Below are positions 16,431 to 24,179 of a stretch of 41,504 bases of DNA, piece after piece (within the stretch, counting starts at the first letter, position 1; every line of letters begins with the position of its first letter). Origin of the DNA: an uncultured Acidobacteriota bacterium. GTDB lineage: Bacteria > Acidobacteriota > Thermoanaerobaculia > UBA5066. The position numbers were made by a program, and so were the translations under genes. The stretch lies in the NCBI GenBank assembly GCA_903845115.1, contig CAIMWE010000093.1, forward strand, positions 1 to 41,504. The letters are read 5' to 3'. Below the pieces are notes generated by a model. It saw only the letters and a program-made list of their open reading frames with translations, was not told the DNA's origin and ran no database searches.

Positions 16431-17532
16431 GCGGGCTCTCTACCTCCATCAGGAAACGGCGGTAGCAGTCCTCTGGATTCGCCCTGTTGAGCTCGCCGGT
16501 CAGCTGGTGGGCCAGGCCGGGACAGCTTCCGTTGCAGTACGAGCTCCACTCGCACTGCTGACAGCCCTCGACCTCCTTCATCGGGATCGACCTCCGGGCC
16601 CGCATCGCCTGCATCGTCGGGTGCTCGCGCCAGATCTCCGCGAGGGAGTCGGTCTGGATCTTGCCCATCACCAGATCCGGAAGCATGGCGCACGGAACGA
16701 TGCTCCCGTCGTGAAGGACGTCGATCATCGAGTAGACGCATCCGCAGGCCGAGAGGTTTCCCATGCTCCAACCGTGAGCCAGCTCCCCGGTACGCGCGGC
16801 CAGCTCCATCTCGGCGTACATCCTGAGCTTCGCCTGCGGGCCTGCCGAGGCCGTCAGCCGCCCCGGATACCTCCGGGCGAGCCGGCCCATGGTTTCCATC
16901 GCCCGCGCTTTTTCGCCCGACGTCAGCGCCACGTCGTCGGCAGCGTGACAGCCGGCGCCCACCGGCATGGCGTCATTGGTCCCGATGGACGAGACGCCGA
17001 CGTCCTCCAGGAGGAGCCGAGCCAGGTTCTCCAGATCGTCCAGGTTGTGACGGTTGATCGTCACCCGGACCGTCACCGGCAAGCCGGCTCCCTTCAGCAG
17101 CCGGAGCCCACGGATGGCCCGATCGAAGCTCTTCGGGCGGCTCGCGTCGTGGACCTCGGCCGTCGACCCGTCGATCGAGACCTGGATGTAGTTGAGACGG
17201 AGGCGCCGCTTTCCCACGTCGAATTGCCCGACGACCTCCTCGTCCACCAGGGTTCCGTTCGTCAGCAGGCAGTAGCGCAGGCGGTTCTGGATCACGCCGT
17301 CGATCAGGACGAAGAGATCCGGGCGGGTCAACACCTCGCCTCCGGAGAGCGTGACATCCATCACCCCCATCTCCGTCAGCTGCCGAAAGAACGTCAGCCA
17401 CGCTTCTGTCGGAAGGTCCTTCAGCGCCTCCATCTCGTCGGCATAGAAGCAGTACTTGCAGCGGAGGTTGCACTTCCCCGTCAGGGCGATATTGACGCTC
17501 TTGGGCGTCGACGCCAGACCGGAGCGCCCCAT
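16402..17532 (-). CDS. scmE: Radical SAM/SPASM peptide maturase, ScmE-type
   Basis: This 376-residue enzyme has C21, C25 and C28 in TGKCNLRCKYCFYADEM, then VMDVTLSGGEVLTRPD, LLTNGTLV and IQVSIDGSTAEVHDASRP. A SPASM region (about 245-350) carries SACGCVYSMIDVLHDG and GCQQCEWSSYCNGSCPG. The run of conserved wording (KRRLRLNYIQVSIDG, VTVRVTINRHNLDDLE, LLLEDVG) is that of ScmE in the SynChlorMet cassette as I recall it. The partner ScmF-like enzyme overlaps its 3' end by 29 bp; the two probably act in sequence or as a complex on the same peptide. The ATG at 17532 lies 12 bp after the PqqD-like stop, with GAAGG 9 nt upstream. Confidence 0.88.
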   Translation of the reverse strand: MGRSGLASTPKSVNIALTGKCNLRCKYCFYADEMEALKDLPTEAWLTFFRQLTEMGVMDVTLSGGEVLTRPDLFVLIDGVIQNRLRYCLLTNGTLVDEEVVGQFDVGKRRLRLNYIQVSIDGSTAEVHDASRPKSFDRAIRGLRLLKGAGLPVTVRVTINRHNLDDLENLARLLLEDVGVSSIGTNDAMPVGAGCHAADDVALTSGEKARAMETMGRLARRYPGRLTASAGPQAKLRMYAEMELAARTGELAHGWSMGNLSACGCVYSMIDVLHDGSIVPCAMLPDLVMGKIQTDSLAEIWREHPTMQAMRARRSIPMKEVEGCQQCEWSSYCNGSCPGLAHQLTGELNRANPEDCYRRFLMEVESPHATRLPVLR

Positions 17533-17544
17533 TCCTTTCGGCCT

Positions 17545-17844
17545 TCAGCCCTTCCTGAGTCCCAGAAATCCGCCGGAGACCATTTCCGCCAGGAACTTCT
17601 CCACTTCATTCGAGACGGCGTCGTCGGGGACGTCTTCGAACTCGCCCCGGATCGCATCCACCAGCTCCGGCCTTCCTCGAGTTCCGTCGCTCTTCCGCCA
17701 GAGGAACAGCGCCGTCGCATTCAACACCCGGACGTCGTTCGTGTCGGGATTGAAGAGCAACCCCCCGTCCTCGTCCTCTTCCCGGAGGACGACGTCGGGA
17801 TTTCTCACATAACCCACGTTCTCGACAAATCCTTCAGCGGTCAT
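17545..17844 (-). CDS. scmD: PqqD-like peptide-binding chaperone, ScmD-type
   Basis: The 99-residue product is a RiPP recognition element of the PqqD family. It would bind the precursor leader and present it to the radical SAM enzymes. The signature order is NPDVVLREEDEDGGLLFNPDT, then VLNATALFLW, then a helical C-terminal half ending VEKFLAEMVSGGFLGL. The REED-x-LFNPDT wording fits the Scm-cassette PqqD relative. It is the first gene of the leftward RiPP operon. Two ATGs are possible: 17850 touches GAGGG directly, while 17844 has GAGGG at 6 nt and was preferred. Confidence 0.87.
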   Translation of the reverse strand: MTAEGFVENVGYVRNPDVVLREEDEDGGLLFNPDTNDVRVLNATALFLWRKSDGTRGRPELVDAIRGEFEDVPDDAVSNEVEKFLAEMVSGGFLGLRKG

Positions 17845-17865
17845 CTCCATCCCTCAAGTGCCTCT

Positions 17866-17871
17866 ATTCTA
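17866..17871 (-). promoter_or_regulatory. Candidate -10 element of the RiPP operon
   Basis: On the minus strand TAGAAT (one mismatch to TATAAT) would place transcription near 17859, giving a leader of about 15 nt before the ATG at 17844. No convincing -35 is seen. The whole divergent gap to the ABC exporter is only about 120 bp, so both promoters must lie within it. Confidence 0.3.
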
Positions 17872-17968
17872 CAGGACACGTTCGGAGTTCTTGCGCCAGG
17901 GAGGCCGGTCCGCCGCCACTCGAATCCACGGTTCGTCCCGGCTGCGGCCCCGGTCGACGTCGATCAGA

Positions 17969-19810
17969 ATGACAGAGCCGATGCCCACGACCGCTCATCG
18001 TCAGGAACCGCTTCGCGAGAAAGCTCGAAGGGTCCTCCGGCTGGGCCGCGCCTTCCGGCTCGCGTGGGAGGCGGCCCCAGGGCTCGTCGTGGCCCAGGCT
18101 GCGCTCCAGACCCTCTCGGGGGCCCTCCCTCTCGCCGGCCTCCTCTTCACCAAGCTCGCCATCGACGCGGTGGTCGCCGGCGCCGCCGCGGGCGGGGGGC
18201 CGACCGCCTTCCGCCACGCGCTCGGCTGGCTCGTCGCAGCGGCGGCGGTGACCATCGCCTCCTCGGCTCTCGGGAACCTGACCGGCGTCGTGTCGAACGC
18301 CCAGTCCCAGATCGTCACCGACCACGTCCTGGACGGTCTGCACAGGAGGTCCGTCGAGATCGACCTCCGGTTTTACGAGGATCCGGCCTACCACGACACT
18401 CTCCACCGCGCGCTGCAGGAAGCTCCCTCCCGGCCATCGCGGATCGTGGGCGAGCTGTCCCAGCTCGCCCAGAGCTTCGTGGGCCTCGTGGCGATGGGAG
18501 GATTCCTCGCGACTCTCCGGTGGTGGATGACCGGCCTCCTTCTCCTGGCGGCTATCCCCGGTATCGCCGTTCGACTCGGCTTTTCCCGGAAACTGCTCGC
18601 CTTTCGCCGCGAGGTGACCCCCGACGAGCGGCGTGCCTGGTACCACCACTGGCTGATGACCGGCCCCGCCAGCGCCGCTGAATTGCGCCTCCTCGGCCTC
18701 GGCGCGCTGTTCCGGGGGCGTTCGACGGAGATTCGCCGCCGCCTGCGCGAGAAGAGCCTCTCCCTCGGGAGGAGGAAGGCCGCGGGAGAGGCCCTCGCCC
18801 AGGCCGCCGGTTCCACGGTCGTCTTCGGCGCCTTCGGCTTCCTCGCCTACCAGGCCGTCGGGGGAGCGTTCACGGTCGGAGCCTTCGTCGCCTACTTCCA
18901 GGCATTCCAGCGAGGGCTCGGCGCCCTGCAGGGACTCCTCGGCAGCCTGGCCGGTCTCTGGGAGGACAACCTCTTCCTGTCCGACTTCGACGCCTTTCTC
19001 GCGATCACGCCGAACGTGGTCGAACCGGTCCAGCCCGTTCCCTTCCCACGCCCCCTCACCCGTGGCCTCGCCCTCGAATCGGTCAGCTTCACCTACCGCG
19101 GCTCCGACTCTCCCGCCATCTCGGAGCTCAGCGTCTGCATCCGGCCCGGGGAGATCGTCGCCCTCGTCGGCCCCAACGGCTCGGGCAAGACGACACTCGT
19201 CAAGCTCCTCCTTCGACTCTACGACCCCGACGCGGGACGGATCACCGCGGACGGCGTCGACCTCCGTTCCCTCGCCACCGCTGACCTCCGCCGAAGCTTC
19301 GCCGTCTTGCCGCAGGACTTCGGCCGCTATGCCTTCACGGCTCGCGAGAACGTCTGGCTCGGGAACACGGAAGCTCCCTCGGATTCGCCCCGGGTCCTCG
19401 AGGCCGCGGAGCTCTCGGGCGCCCGGGAAGAGGTCGAAGCGCTCCCGAACCGCTGGGAGACGGTCCTGGGTTCCTGGTTCGGCGACGGCCGCGACCTCAG
19501 CCCCGGACAGTGGCAGAAGATCGCCCTCGCAAGGACCCTCTTCCGCAACGCCCCGATCGTCGTCCTCGACGAACCCTCGTCGGCACTGGACCCTCTCGCC
19601 GAACGCGAGCTGTTCGACCGGTTCCGGACCCTCGCGGCGGGGAGGACGGCCCTCTTCATCAGTCACCGGTTCTCGACCGTCCGGATGGCCGACCGGATCC
19701 TCGTCCTGGACCAGGGGCGCCTGGTCGAGGACGGGACCGATGAAAAGCTGCGGTCCCTTGGCGGCCTCTACGCGCGGATGAGGGCCGCTCAGGGAGAGGT
19801 TCTCGGCTAA
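17969..19810 (+). CDS. ABC exporter (fused membrane and ATPase domains), probable RiPP exporter
   Basis: This 613-residue half-transporter is of the exporter type. The membrane domain (about 40-360) has several hydrophobic spans, starting with the helix around LVVAQAALQTLSGALPLAGLLF. The ATPase domain has Walker A (LVGPNGSGKTTL, K407), a signature reading LSPGQ (510-514) in place of LSGGQ, Walker B (IVVLDEPSSALD) and the H-loop (FISHRF). No C39 peptidase domain precedes the membrane part, so it cannot cleave a double-Gly leader itself; the S26-type enzyme may do that. It is divergent from the RiPP operon across about 120 bp, so export of the finished peptide is the natural guess. The ATG at 17969 lacks a clear ribosome binding site; the ATG at 17981 is the alternative. 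The frame open from 17858 is unsupported. Confidence 0.85.
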   Translation: MTEPMPTTAHRQEPLREKARRVLRLGRAFRLAWEAAPGLVVAQAALQTLSGALPLAGLLFTKLAIDAVVAGAAAGGGPTAFRHALGWLVAAAAVTIASSALGNLTGVVSNAQSQIVTDHVLDGLHRRSVEIDLRFYEDPAYHDTLHRALQEAPSRPSRIVGELSQLAQSFVGLVAMGGFLATLRWWMTGLLLLAAIPGIAVRLGFSRKLLAFRREVTPDERRAWYHHWLMTGPASAAELRLLGLGALFRGRSTEIRRRLREKSLSLGRRKAAGEALAQAAGSTVVFGAFGFLAYQAVGGAFTVGAFVAYFQAFQRGLGALQGLLGSLAGLWEDNLFLSDFDAFLAITPNVVEPVQPVPFPRPLTRGLALESVSFTYRGSDSPAISELSVCIRPGEIVALVGPNGSGKTTLVKLLLRLYDPDAGRITADGVDLRSLATADLRRSFAVLPQDFGRYAFTARENVWLGNTEAPSDSPRVLEAAELSGAREEVEALPNRWETVLGSWFGDGRDLSPGQWQKIALARTLFRNAPIVVLDEPSSALDPLAERELFDRFRTLAAGRTALFISHRFSTVRMADRILVLDQGRLVEDGTDEKLRSLGGLYARMRAAQGEVLG

Positions 19811-19841
19811 GTCCTGGAAGCCGGGCCGAGCTGGGGGCGGG

Positions 19842-21125
19842 TCAACAATCGTCCCGGCCCTTCCCGTTCCTCGCCATGGCGCATGTCCGAAGGCGTGCCA
19901 GCAAACGATCGGCCTGCTTGACGCTGACGTCCACCGGATGCTCCTCCCCCCCGGGCGCCAGGCGACCGGAAGCGAGCCTCATGGCCTCCGGTCCGTAGGC
20001 TCTGGTAAGGTCCCACACCCTCCGAACATATCCGACAGCCATGCGGGGAGACCTCGCGGGAATCCCGTAGAACGCGGCCATCTCCCTTGGCGAAGGGAAT
20101 AGCCTCCGCATGAACAGCCCCAGCTTCGATGAGGCGGAGCCTTCCAGGAAGACTCTCCTGACGTTGTCCGATACGGCTGCGTACGGTCGCGGCCCCGCAA
20201 GGACGAGGCCCTGCACGTCGCGGACGATCCCCTCGTCCATTCCTTCGGGGAGAACGAGCTCCAGCACGCCTTCGGGCACGGCGGCCCCGGCGAGGTCGCG
20301 CGCCATCGACAGGAATACGAACAGCTCTCCTGGCGCTCCCCACAGCCTCGCTCGCTCGGCGAGAGCCGGCCAGTCGAGCCGGGCTCCGTGCGTAGCCAGG
20401 GTTGCGGCCAGGTCGAAGAGCGTCCGCGGGCCGAGCTCGAAGCGGTGATGGACCGAATCGTGGACGACGAGGTGGAGGAGGAGGTCTTCCACGCAGAGGC
20501 CACGGGCGGCGCGCCCCGCCACCTCGAAAGGGATCGACCGGGTGAAAAGGCCAGCCACGTCTGCCTGGACACTCGAACCCGGCCGTACGAGATCCCAGTG
20601 CAGCTCGAGGCACGACCCATCGGCGCGCAGCAGCTGGGGAGCCTGGTCCTGCACCAACCGAAGATCCTCGAGAAGGCACGGACCATTCGGCATCCATCCT
20701 GCCAGTCCAAGGGCAGCGATCGCCTCTGCCACCTTCTCGAACGGAACGAGGAGATCCAGGTCCCCCATGGGGCGGGCGCCCGGCCGCTCGAAGACGGCAT
20801 GAGCGAGATACCCGCCCTTCAGGACGACGACGGAGCACTTCTCTCTCCCGAGTACCGACAGCGCCTCGCAAAGGGCTCTCTCTGCCAGAAGCTGCCGTCC
20901 GGCAGAGACGAGGAACGCCTCTCTCAGCTCCTGGCGGACCTGGGCAGGCACCCGCTCGAAATCAACCCGCTTCTGGAGCCGAACGTAGAGCAGCGGCGCC
21001 AGCTTCGTCTCACGGGCTCTGAGGATCAGCGCCGGCCACTCGTTCTCCGCCGGCCATTCAGCCGTGGGCCGCTCCAACGAAGCCAGGACACGGCAGAGCC
21101 GTTCAGCAAGCGGGATCGCGTCCAT
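19842..21125 (-). CDS. Nucleotidyltransferase family protein (NTP_transf_5 type) beside the RiPP operon
   Basis: This 427-residue member of the nucleotidyltransferase fold family is often found in RiPP clusters. The signature is VVVLKGGYLAHAVF followed by GARPMGDLDLLV (GDLDLLV at 121-127), where the Asp pair should bind metal. LCVEDLLLHLVVHDSVHHRF and FDLAATLATHG then match the family's middle part. Homologues accompany some lasso-peptide and other peptide clusters; their reaction is mostly undefined, and transfer of a nucleotide or sugar nucleotide moiety is the structural expectation. It converges on the exporter gene (31-bp gap). The start is uncertain: an in-frame ATG at 21197 gives 24 more residues but runs across a strong hairpin, so 21125 was preferred. 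Neither has a clear ribosome binding site. Confidence 0.82.
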   Translation of the reverse strand: MDAIPLAERLCRVLASLERPTAEWPAENEWPALILRARETKLAPLLYVRLQKRVDFERVPAQVRQELREAFLVSAGRQLLAERALCEALSVLGREKCSVVVLKGGYLAHAVFERPGARPMGDLDLLVPFEKVAEAIAALGLAGWMPNGPCLLEDLRLVQDQAPQLLRADGSCLELHWDLVRPGSSVQADVAGLFTRSIPFEVAGRAARGLCVEDLLLHLVVHDSVHHRFELGPRTLFDLAATLATHGARLDWPALAERARLWGAPGELFVFLSMARDLAGAAVPEGVLELVLPEGMDEGIVRDVQGLVLAGPRPYAAVSDNVRRVFLEGSASSKLGLFMRRLFPSPREMAAFYGIPARSPRMAVGYVRRVWDLTRAYGPEAMRLASGRLAPGGEEHPVDVSVKQADRLLARLRTCAMARNGKGRDDC

Positions 21126-21168
21126 ACTGAATGCCAAGCGTTCGCCCGGATCACCCCTCAACGCACGA

Positions 21169-21194
21169 GGGGTGGACCCCTTCGAGTCCACCCC
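21169..21194 (-). other. Strong hairpin between the matrixin-like gene and the nucleotidyltransferase gene
   Basis: GGGGTGGAC (21169-21177) pairs perfectly with GTCCACCCC (21186-21194) across an 8-nt loop. There is no U-tract on either strand. It lies 63 bp after the stop at 21257 and could limit readthrough from the upstream minus-strand gene or fold in the leader of the next one. Confidence 0.45.
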
Positions 21195-21256
21195 CATTCA
21201 TGCGGTCCCGAGGCACCGACCGGAGCTTGGAAACGATGAGCTTCGGCCGGCGGCGC

Positions 21257-24097
21257 TCAGGGAATTACGTACGGCACGAAAGCCCCATCGCCGCTGCGGT
21301 CCCCGGGGTTCGCCCCGTCGTTCACGACGGCGTAGGAGATGAAGGGGTTCTGACCGGTCATGCGGGTCACCCTCGCGTATCCGAGGCTGACGGAGGGCGA
21401 GATCTGATTGAGGACCTGGTCGAACTGCATCCACTCGAAAGGCCGGAGGGTGGCCGTCGATTGTCCGGCCTTCGCCCCCGTGACGCCGTCGAAAGTCTCG
21501 ATCAGGTAGTCGCTCGACGAGGTGTCCAGCTCGCCGGTGTTCACGATGGCCAGGTTCGCGCGGTTCTCGCTGTCCTTGCGGAGGATTGAAAGCCAGGCGC
21601 TTCCCGTCGCGTTGTACCCGTTGTACGCGCCCTGGCAGAAGACGCCGTAGTACCCGACCGGTCCGGGGTTCGTCACCCGCCCCGAGATGGCGATTCCCTG
21701 GGTGTCGAGGCCTGGTCCAGGGACCAGGACGAACACGGCTCCCAGAAAGGCCGGGCCAACCGGCCCGACGCCGGGGGCGTGCATGTCACGAAGGACCTGG
21801 ACGAAGCTCGGAAGCTGCAGCTGCGAGTGCGGCGGCAGGGTGAACGAGACGGTCGTGGAGCCGCCCGTGATCGCCTTCGCGACGTACATGATCGGCACCG
21901 ACTTCGCCACGTCCCCGACATTCGTCAGGATGACCTCGGTGATGTACGACCCGGTCTCCACGGCCACCGGCAGCGTGAGCCCGGCCTTGCAGGTCTGGCA
22001 GAGGATCGGGAACTCGTTGATCGGGAGAATGTAGGACCCGTCAGAGTTGAGGTTGTCGTTGATGACCGCGTAGGTCCAGAACGGGGCCGTCCCGCCCACC
22101 TTTTCGACCTTCACGTAGCCCTGGACGGCATTCGGGGCGATGTCCGTGAGCGCCACCTGGACCCAGCCGCCGGGGCTGATGGTTACCTGGTAGGGCGGAG
22201 AGATCGGTCCCGACCCGTCCCCGGCGTAGTACGTCGCCTTGAGAGTGATGTCTCCCGAACCCGTGACCCCGGCATTCTCGAACGCGACGTTCGTCCGGTC
22301 CTGCGCGTTCTGCCTGAGACCCACGAGGAACCCGAGAGTCGTGAGGAGCTTCGCCGCCGGCACTCCCGCGTAGGCGAGTCCCGCGCGGCCATTCGGCGAG
22401 GTCGGCGGGACAGGAGTCGTGGTACGGACCGCGATTCCCGCGTCGCTGGTCGCCGAGAGGCCGCTGAAGCTCGCCAGGATCGTCCCGAGCGCATCGGCGT
22501 TGCTCGGGATCGCGAGTCCCTTCTGTCTCAGGTAGGCGATCGCGTCCGGGATGAGCGTCTGCTTCCCGGCCGCCAGCGAGTCCGTGACGGAGCCGGCGCC
22601 TTGCCCCAGGGAGGGCACGTACTGGTAGACGATCGAAGCGTCCAGGGGCCCGCTATTCGTGACGGTCATCTCGGACGAGAAGACCGAGTTGCCCTTCCCG
22701 GCGACCGAAAGGACCACCGGGACGAAGAGGGTCGTGTTGACCGTCCCTGAAGAACTGCAGTTGCCGTACAGGTAGCAGGCCCCTGCGACGTCGTCCGCTC
22801 CGAGGCCGGTCCCCCTCTGGATGGAGAGGAACGTGACCATGATCGCGTCAGCGTCGTCGGTCGGGATCGTGTCCGTCGCATTGATGGACAGGTCGGCGTT
22901 CGAAAGGCCCAGGGTGGTCCCGATCATCTGGGTGATGATGTTCGTGTAGACGTTCGCCGGATACGCGGTGGTGCCGCAGCTCGCCTTGCGGACCCATCCC
23001 ACCCCGGCGGCGATCGACTTCCAGCTCTGGCCCTTCCACGTGTGGGTGGAGCCGTCCGTGAGCCAGGACCCGATCCCCAGGACGCCTCCCAACGTCAGCG
23101 GACAGGAGATCGGGGACCCCTGGAATTCCGGCTGGCTCAGGTCGTCCAGGTAGAACTTGATCTGTCCGCGCGGCGGGTACGCCGACGGGTCGCCGCAGCA
23201 TTCGTAGGTGACGCAGTCCACTCCGCGGGAGAGGTTGATGTTCGCCTGCGGAGCCGTGTTGTCCCAGAACTGCATCGCCTGGGTGAACTGGGCGAGGCCG
23301 CCTCCGTCGACGCCACCCTCCCCGAGGGTCGACGCGTCCTCGTCGCACCACCAGAGCGAGGCGCTGGCGTTGTTCGTCCAGCGAGCCGAGATGGGGTTCG
23401 CGCACGTCATCGTGCCGTCCGCGCACCACCTGCTGTCCCAGAGCGGGGAGTACGGCCCGGACGCGCCGGCGGGGCGCAGGTCCGTTCGATTCGCGGCGAG
23501 GTAGCTGGGCGCCGCGTTCGACAGGGAGCCTACCGGCGCGCTCCGGACGAAGGCGACGAAGTTGCCGAAGTCCCGGAGGGGTTCGTGCTCGATCGCGACC
23601 ACTCCGGCCCGGTTGATCCGCGAGGAGGGAGGCGTCGCAGCCCCGCGGAACACCATCCTCGTCGCATAGAGGCGGCCCTTCCCGTCCTGGACCACGTCGA
23701 AGGCGCCGAGCGACTGTTCCACCACGCCGTAGGAGCCGTCCTCCCTTGGCGAGAGAGCGAGGAGATATTGCCTTCCCGCCGCGAACCGCGGAACGCCGGG
23801 CACCACCAGCTCGGTGCCGTCCGGCAGCTTGCCGCCGATGACGCCGACCTCCACCTGCTCCGGCAAAGTTCCGCGCAGGATGTCGACGACCTTGAAGGTG
23901 CTCCGCGTCTCCGGCAGCTTGCCCGGAAGCGCCAGAACGGTGGAACCCAGGCTCTCGACGACGGCCATCGCGGGCGCCCGCCTCACGAGCTCGTCGTCCG
24001 CGATCGGAGCGTAGACCGCAGCCTGAGACGGAACGGCCTGCGCGAGGCACACGAGCACGCCAGCGGTCAGAGCCAAGCGCGTTCCCTTAAGCCTCAT
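21257..24097 (-). CDS. Secreted matrixin-like pseudo-metalloprotease with tandem C-terminal modules
   Basis: The 946-residue product starts with a signal peptide (1-27, ending SQAA). A beta-rich N-terminal domain (about 28-170) precedes a region (about 230-445) whose motif order is that of matrixins: AMQFWDNTAPQANINLS, GGVLGIGSW, then IITQMIGTTLGLSN, then DDADAIM. At the zinc-binding consensus HExxHxxGxxH this protein reads Q390, M391, T394, G397, N400. All ligands and the catalytic Glu are gone while the Gly and hydrophobic frame remain, so it should be inactive as a protease. Residues 454-700 and 702-946 are two copies of the module shared with the subtilase at 8395-13347. The ATG at 24097 has GAGGAGG 6 nt upstream. 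A role in binding or surface structure is inferred. Confidence 0.85.
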   Translation of the reverse strand: MRLKGTRLALTAGVLVCLAQAVPSQAAVYAPIADDELVRRAPAMAVVESLGSTVLALPGKLPETRSTFKVVDILRGTLPEQVEVGVIGGKLPDGTELVVPGVPRFAAGRQYLLALSPREDGSYGVVEQSLGAFDVVQDGKGRLYATRMVFRGAATPPSSRINRAGVVAIEHEPLRDFGNFVAFVRSAPVGSLSNAAPSYLAANRTDLRPAGASGPYSPLWDSRWCADGTMTCANPISARWTNNASASLWWCDEDASTLGEGGVDGGGLAQFTQAMQFWDNTAPQANINLSRGVDCVTYECCGDPSAYPPRGQIKFYLDDLSQPEFQGSPISCPLTLGGVLGIGSWLTDGSTHTWKGQSWKSIAAGVGWVRKASCGTTAYPANVYTNIITQMIGTTLGLSNADLSINATDTIPTDDADAIMVTFLSIQRGTGLGADDVAGACYLYGNCSSSGTVNTTLFVPVVLSVAGKGNSVFSSEMTVTNSGPLDASIVYQYVPSLGQGAGSVTDSLAAGKQTLIPDAIAYLRQKGLAIPSNADALGTILASFSGLSATSDAGIAVRTTTPVPPTSPNGRAGLAYAGVPAAKLLTTLGFLVGLRQNAQDRTNVAFENAGVTGSGDITLKATYYAGDGSGPISPPYQVTISPGGWVQVALTDIAPNAVQGYVKVEKVGGTAPFWTYAVINDNLNSDGSYILPINEFPILCQTCKAGLTLPVAVETGSYITEVILTNVGDVAKSVPIMYVAKAITGGSTTVSFTLPPHSQLQLPSFVQVLRDMHAPGVGPVGPAFLGAVFVLVPGPGLDTQGIAISGRVTNPGPVGYYGVFCQGAYNGYNATGSAWLSILRKDSENRANLAIVNTGELDTSSSDYLIETFDGVTGAKAGQSTATLRPFEWMQFDQVLNQISPSVSLGYARVTRMTGQNPFISYAVVNDGANPGDRSGDGAFVPYVIP
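21260..22738 (-). repeat. Two tandem copies of the shared ~240-aa C-terminal module (in the matrixin-like protein)
   Basis: Copy 1 covers about 22738-22000 and copy 2 about 21994-21260. Both show the same order as in the subtilase: FVPVVLSVAG or TLPVAVETG with xSEMTVTN or TEVILTN, IAYLRQKGL or VQVLRDMHA, RTTTP or RVTNP, GLRQNAQDRTNVA or RKDSENRANLA, and a final FxxYAVxNDxxNxDG block. This unites two otherwise unrelated secreted proteins of the window. Confidence 0.75.
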
Positions 24098-24179
24098 CCT
24101 GAACCTCCTCATTCCAGTTACCACATGCTCGAAACGTACAGCGAGGGCCACCCGGCCCCTGCGCTCCCCGAGCGGTCAT

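Noticed and set aside
16360-18681. Plus-strand frame antisense to the radical SAM and PqqD-like genes
   Set aside because: It covers four well-recognised genes on the other strand and in another frame; no domain content.
13382-21125. Lasso-peptide cluster
   Set aside because: A kinase, a nucleotidyltransferase and an exporter occur in some lasso loci, but no transglutaminase-like B2 protease or asparagine-synthetase-like cyclase is present; two radical SAM/SPASM enzymes are.
21169-21194. Rho-independent terminator
   Set aside because: The stem is perfect but no U-tract follows on either strand, so it is listed only as a hairpin.
21257-24097. Active matrixin metalloprotease
   Set aside because: Every zinc ligand and the catalytic Glu of the HExxHxxGxxH site are replaced, so it is described as a pseudo-enzyme.
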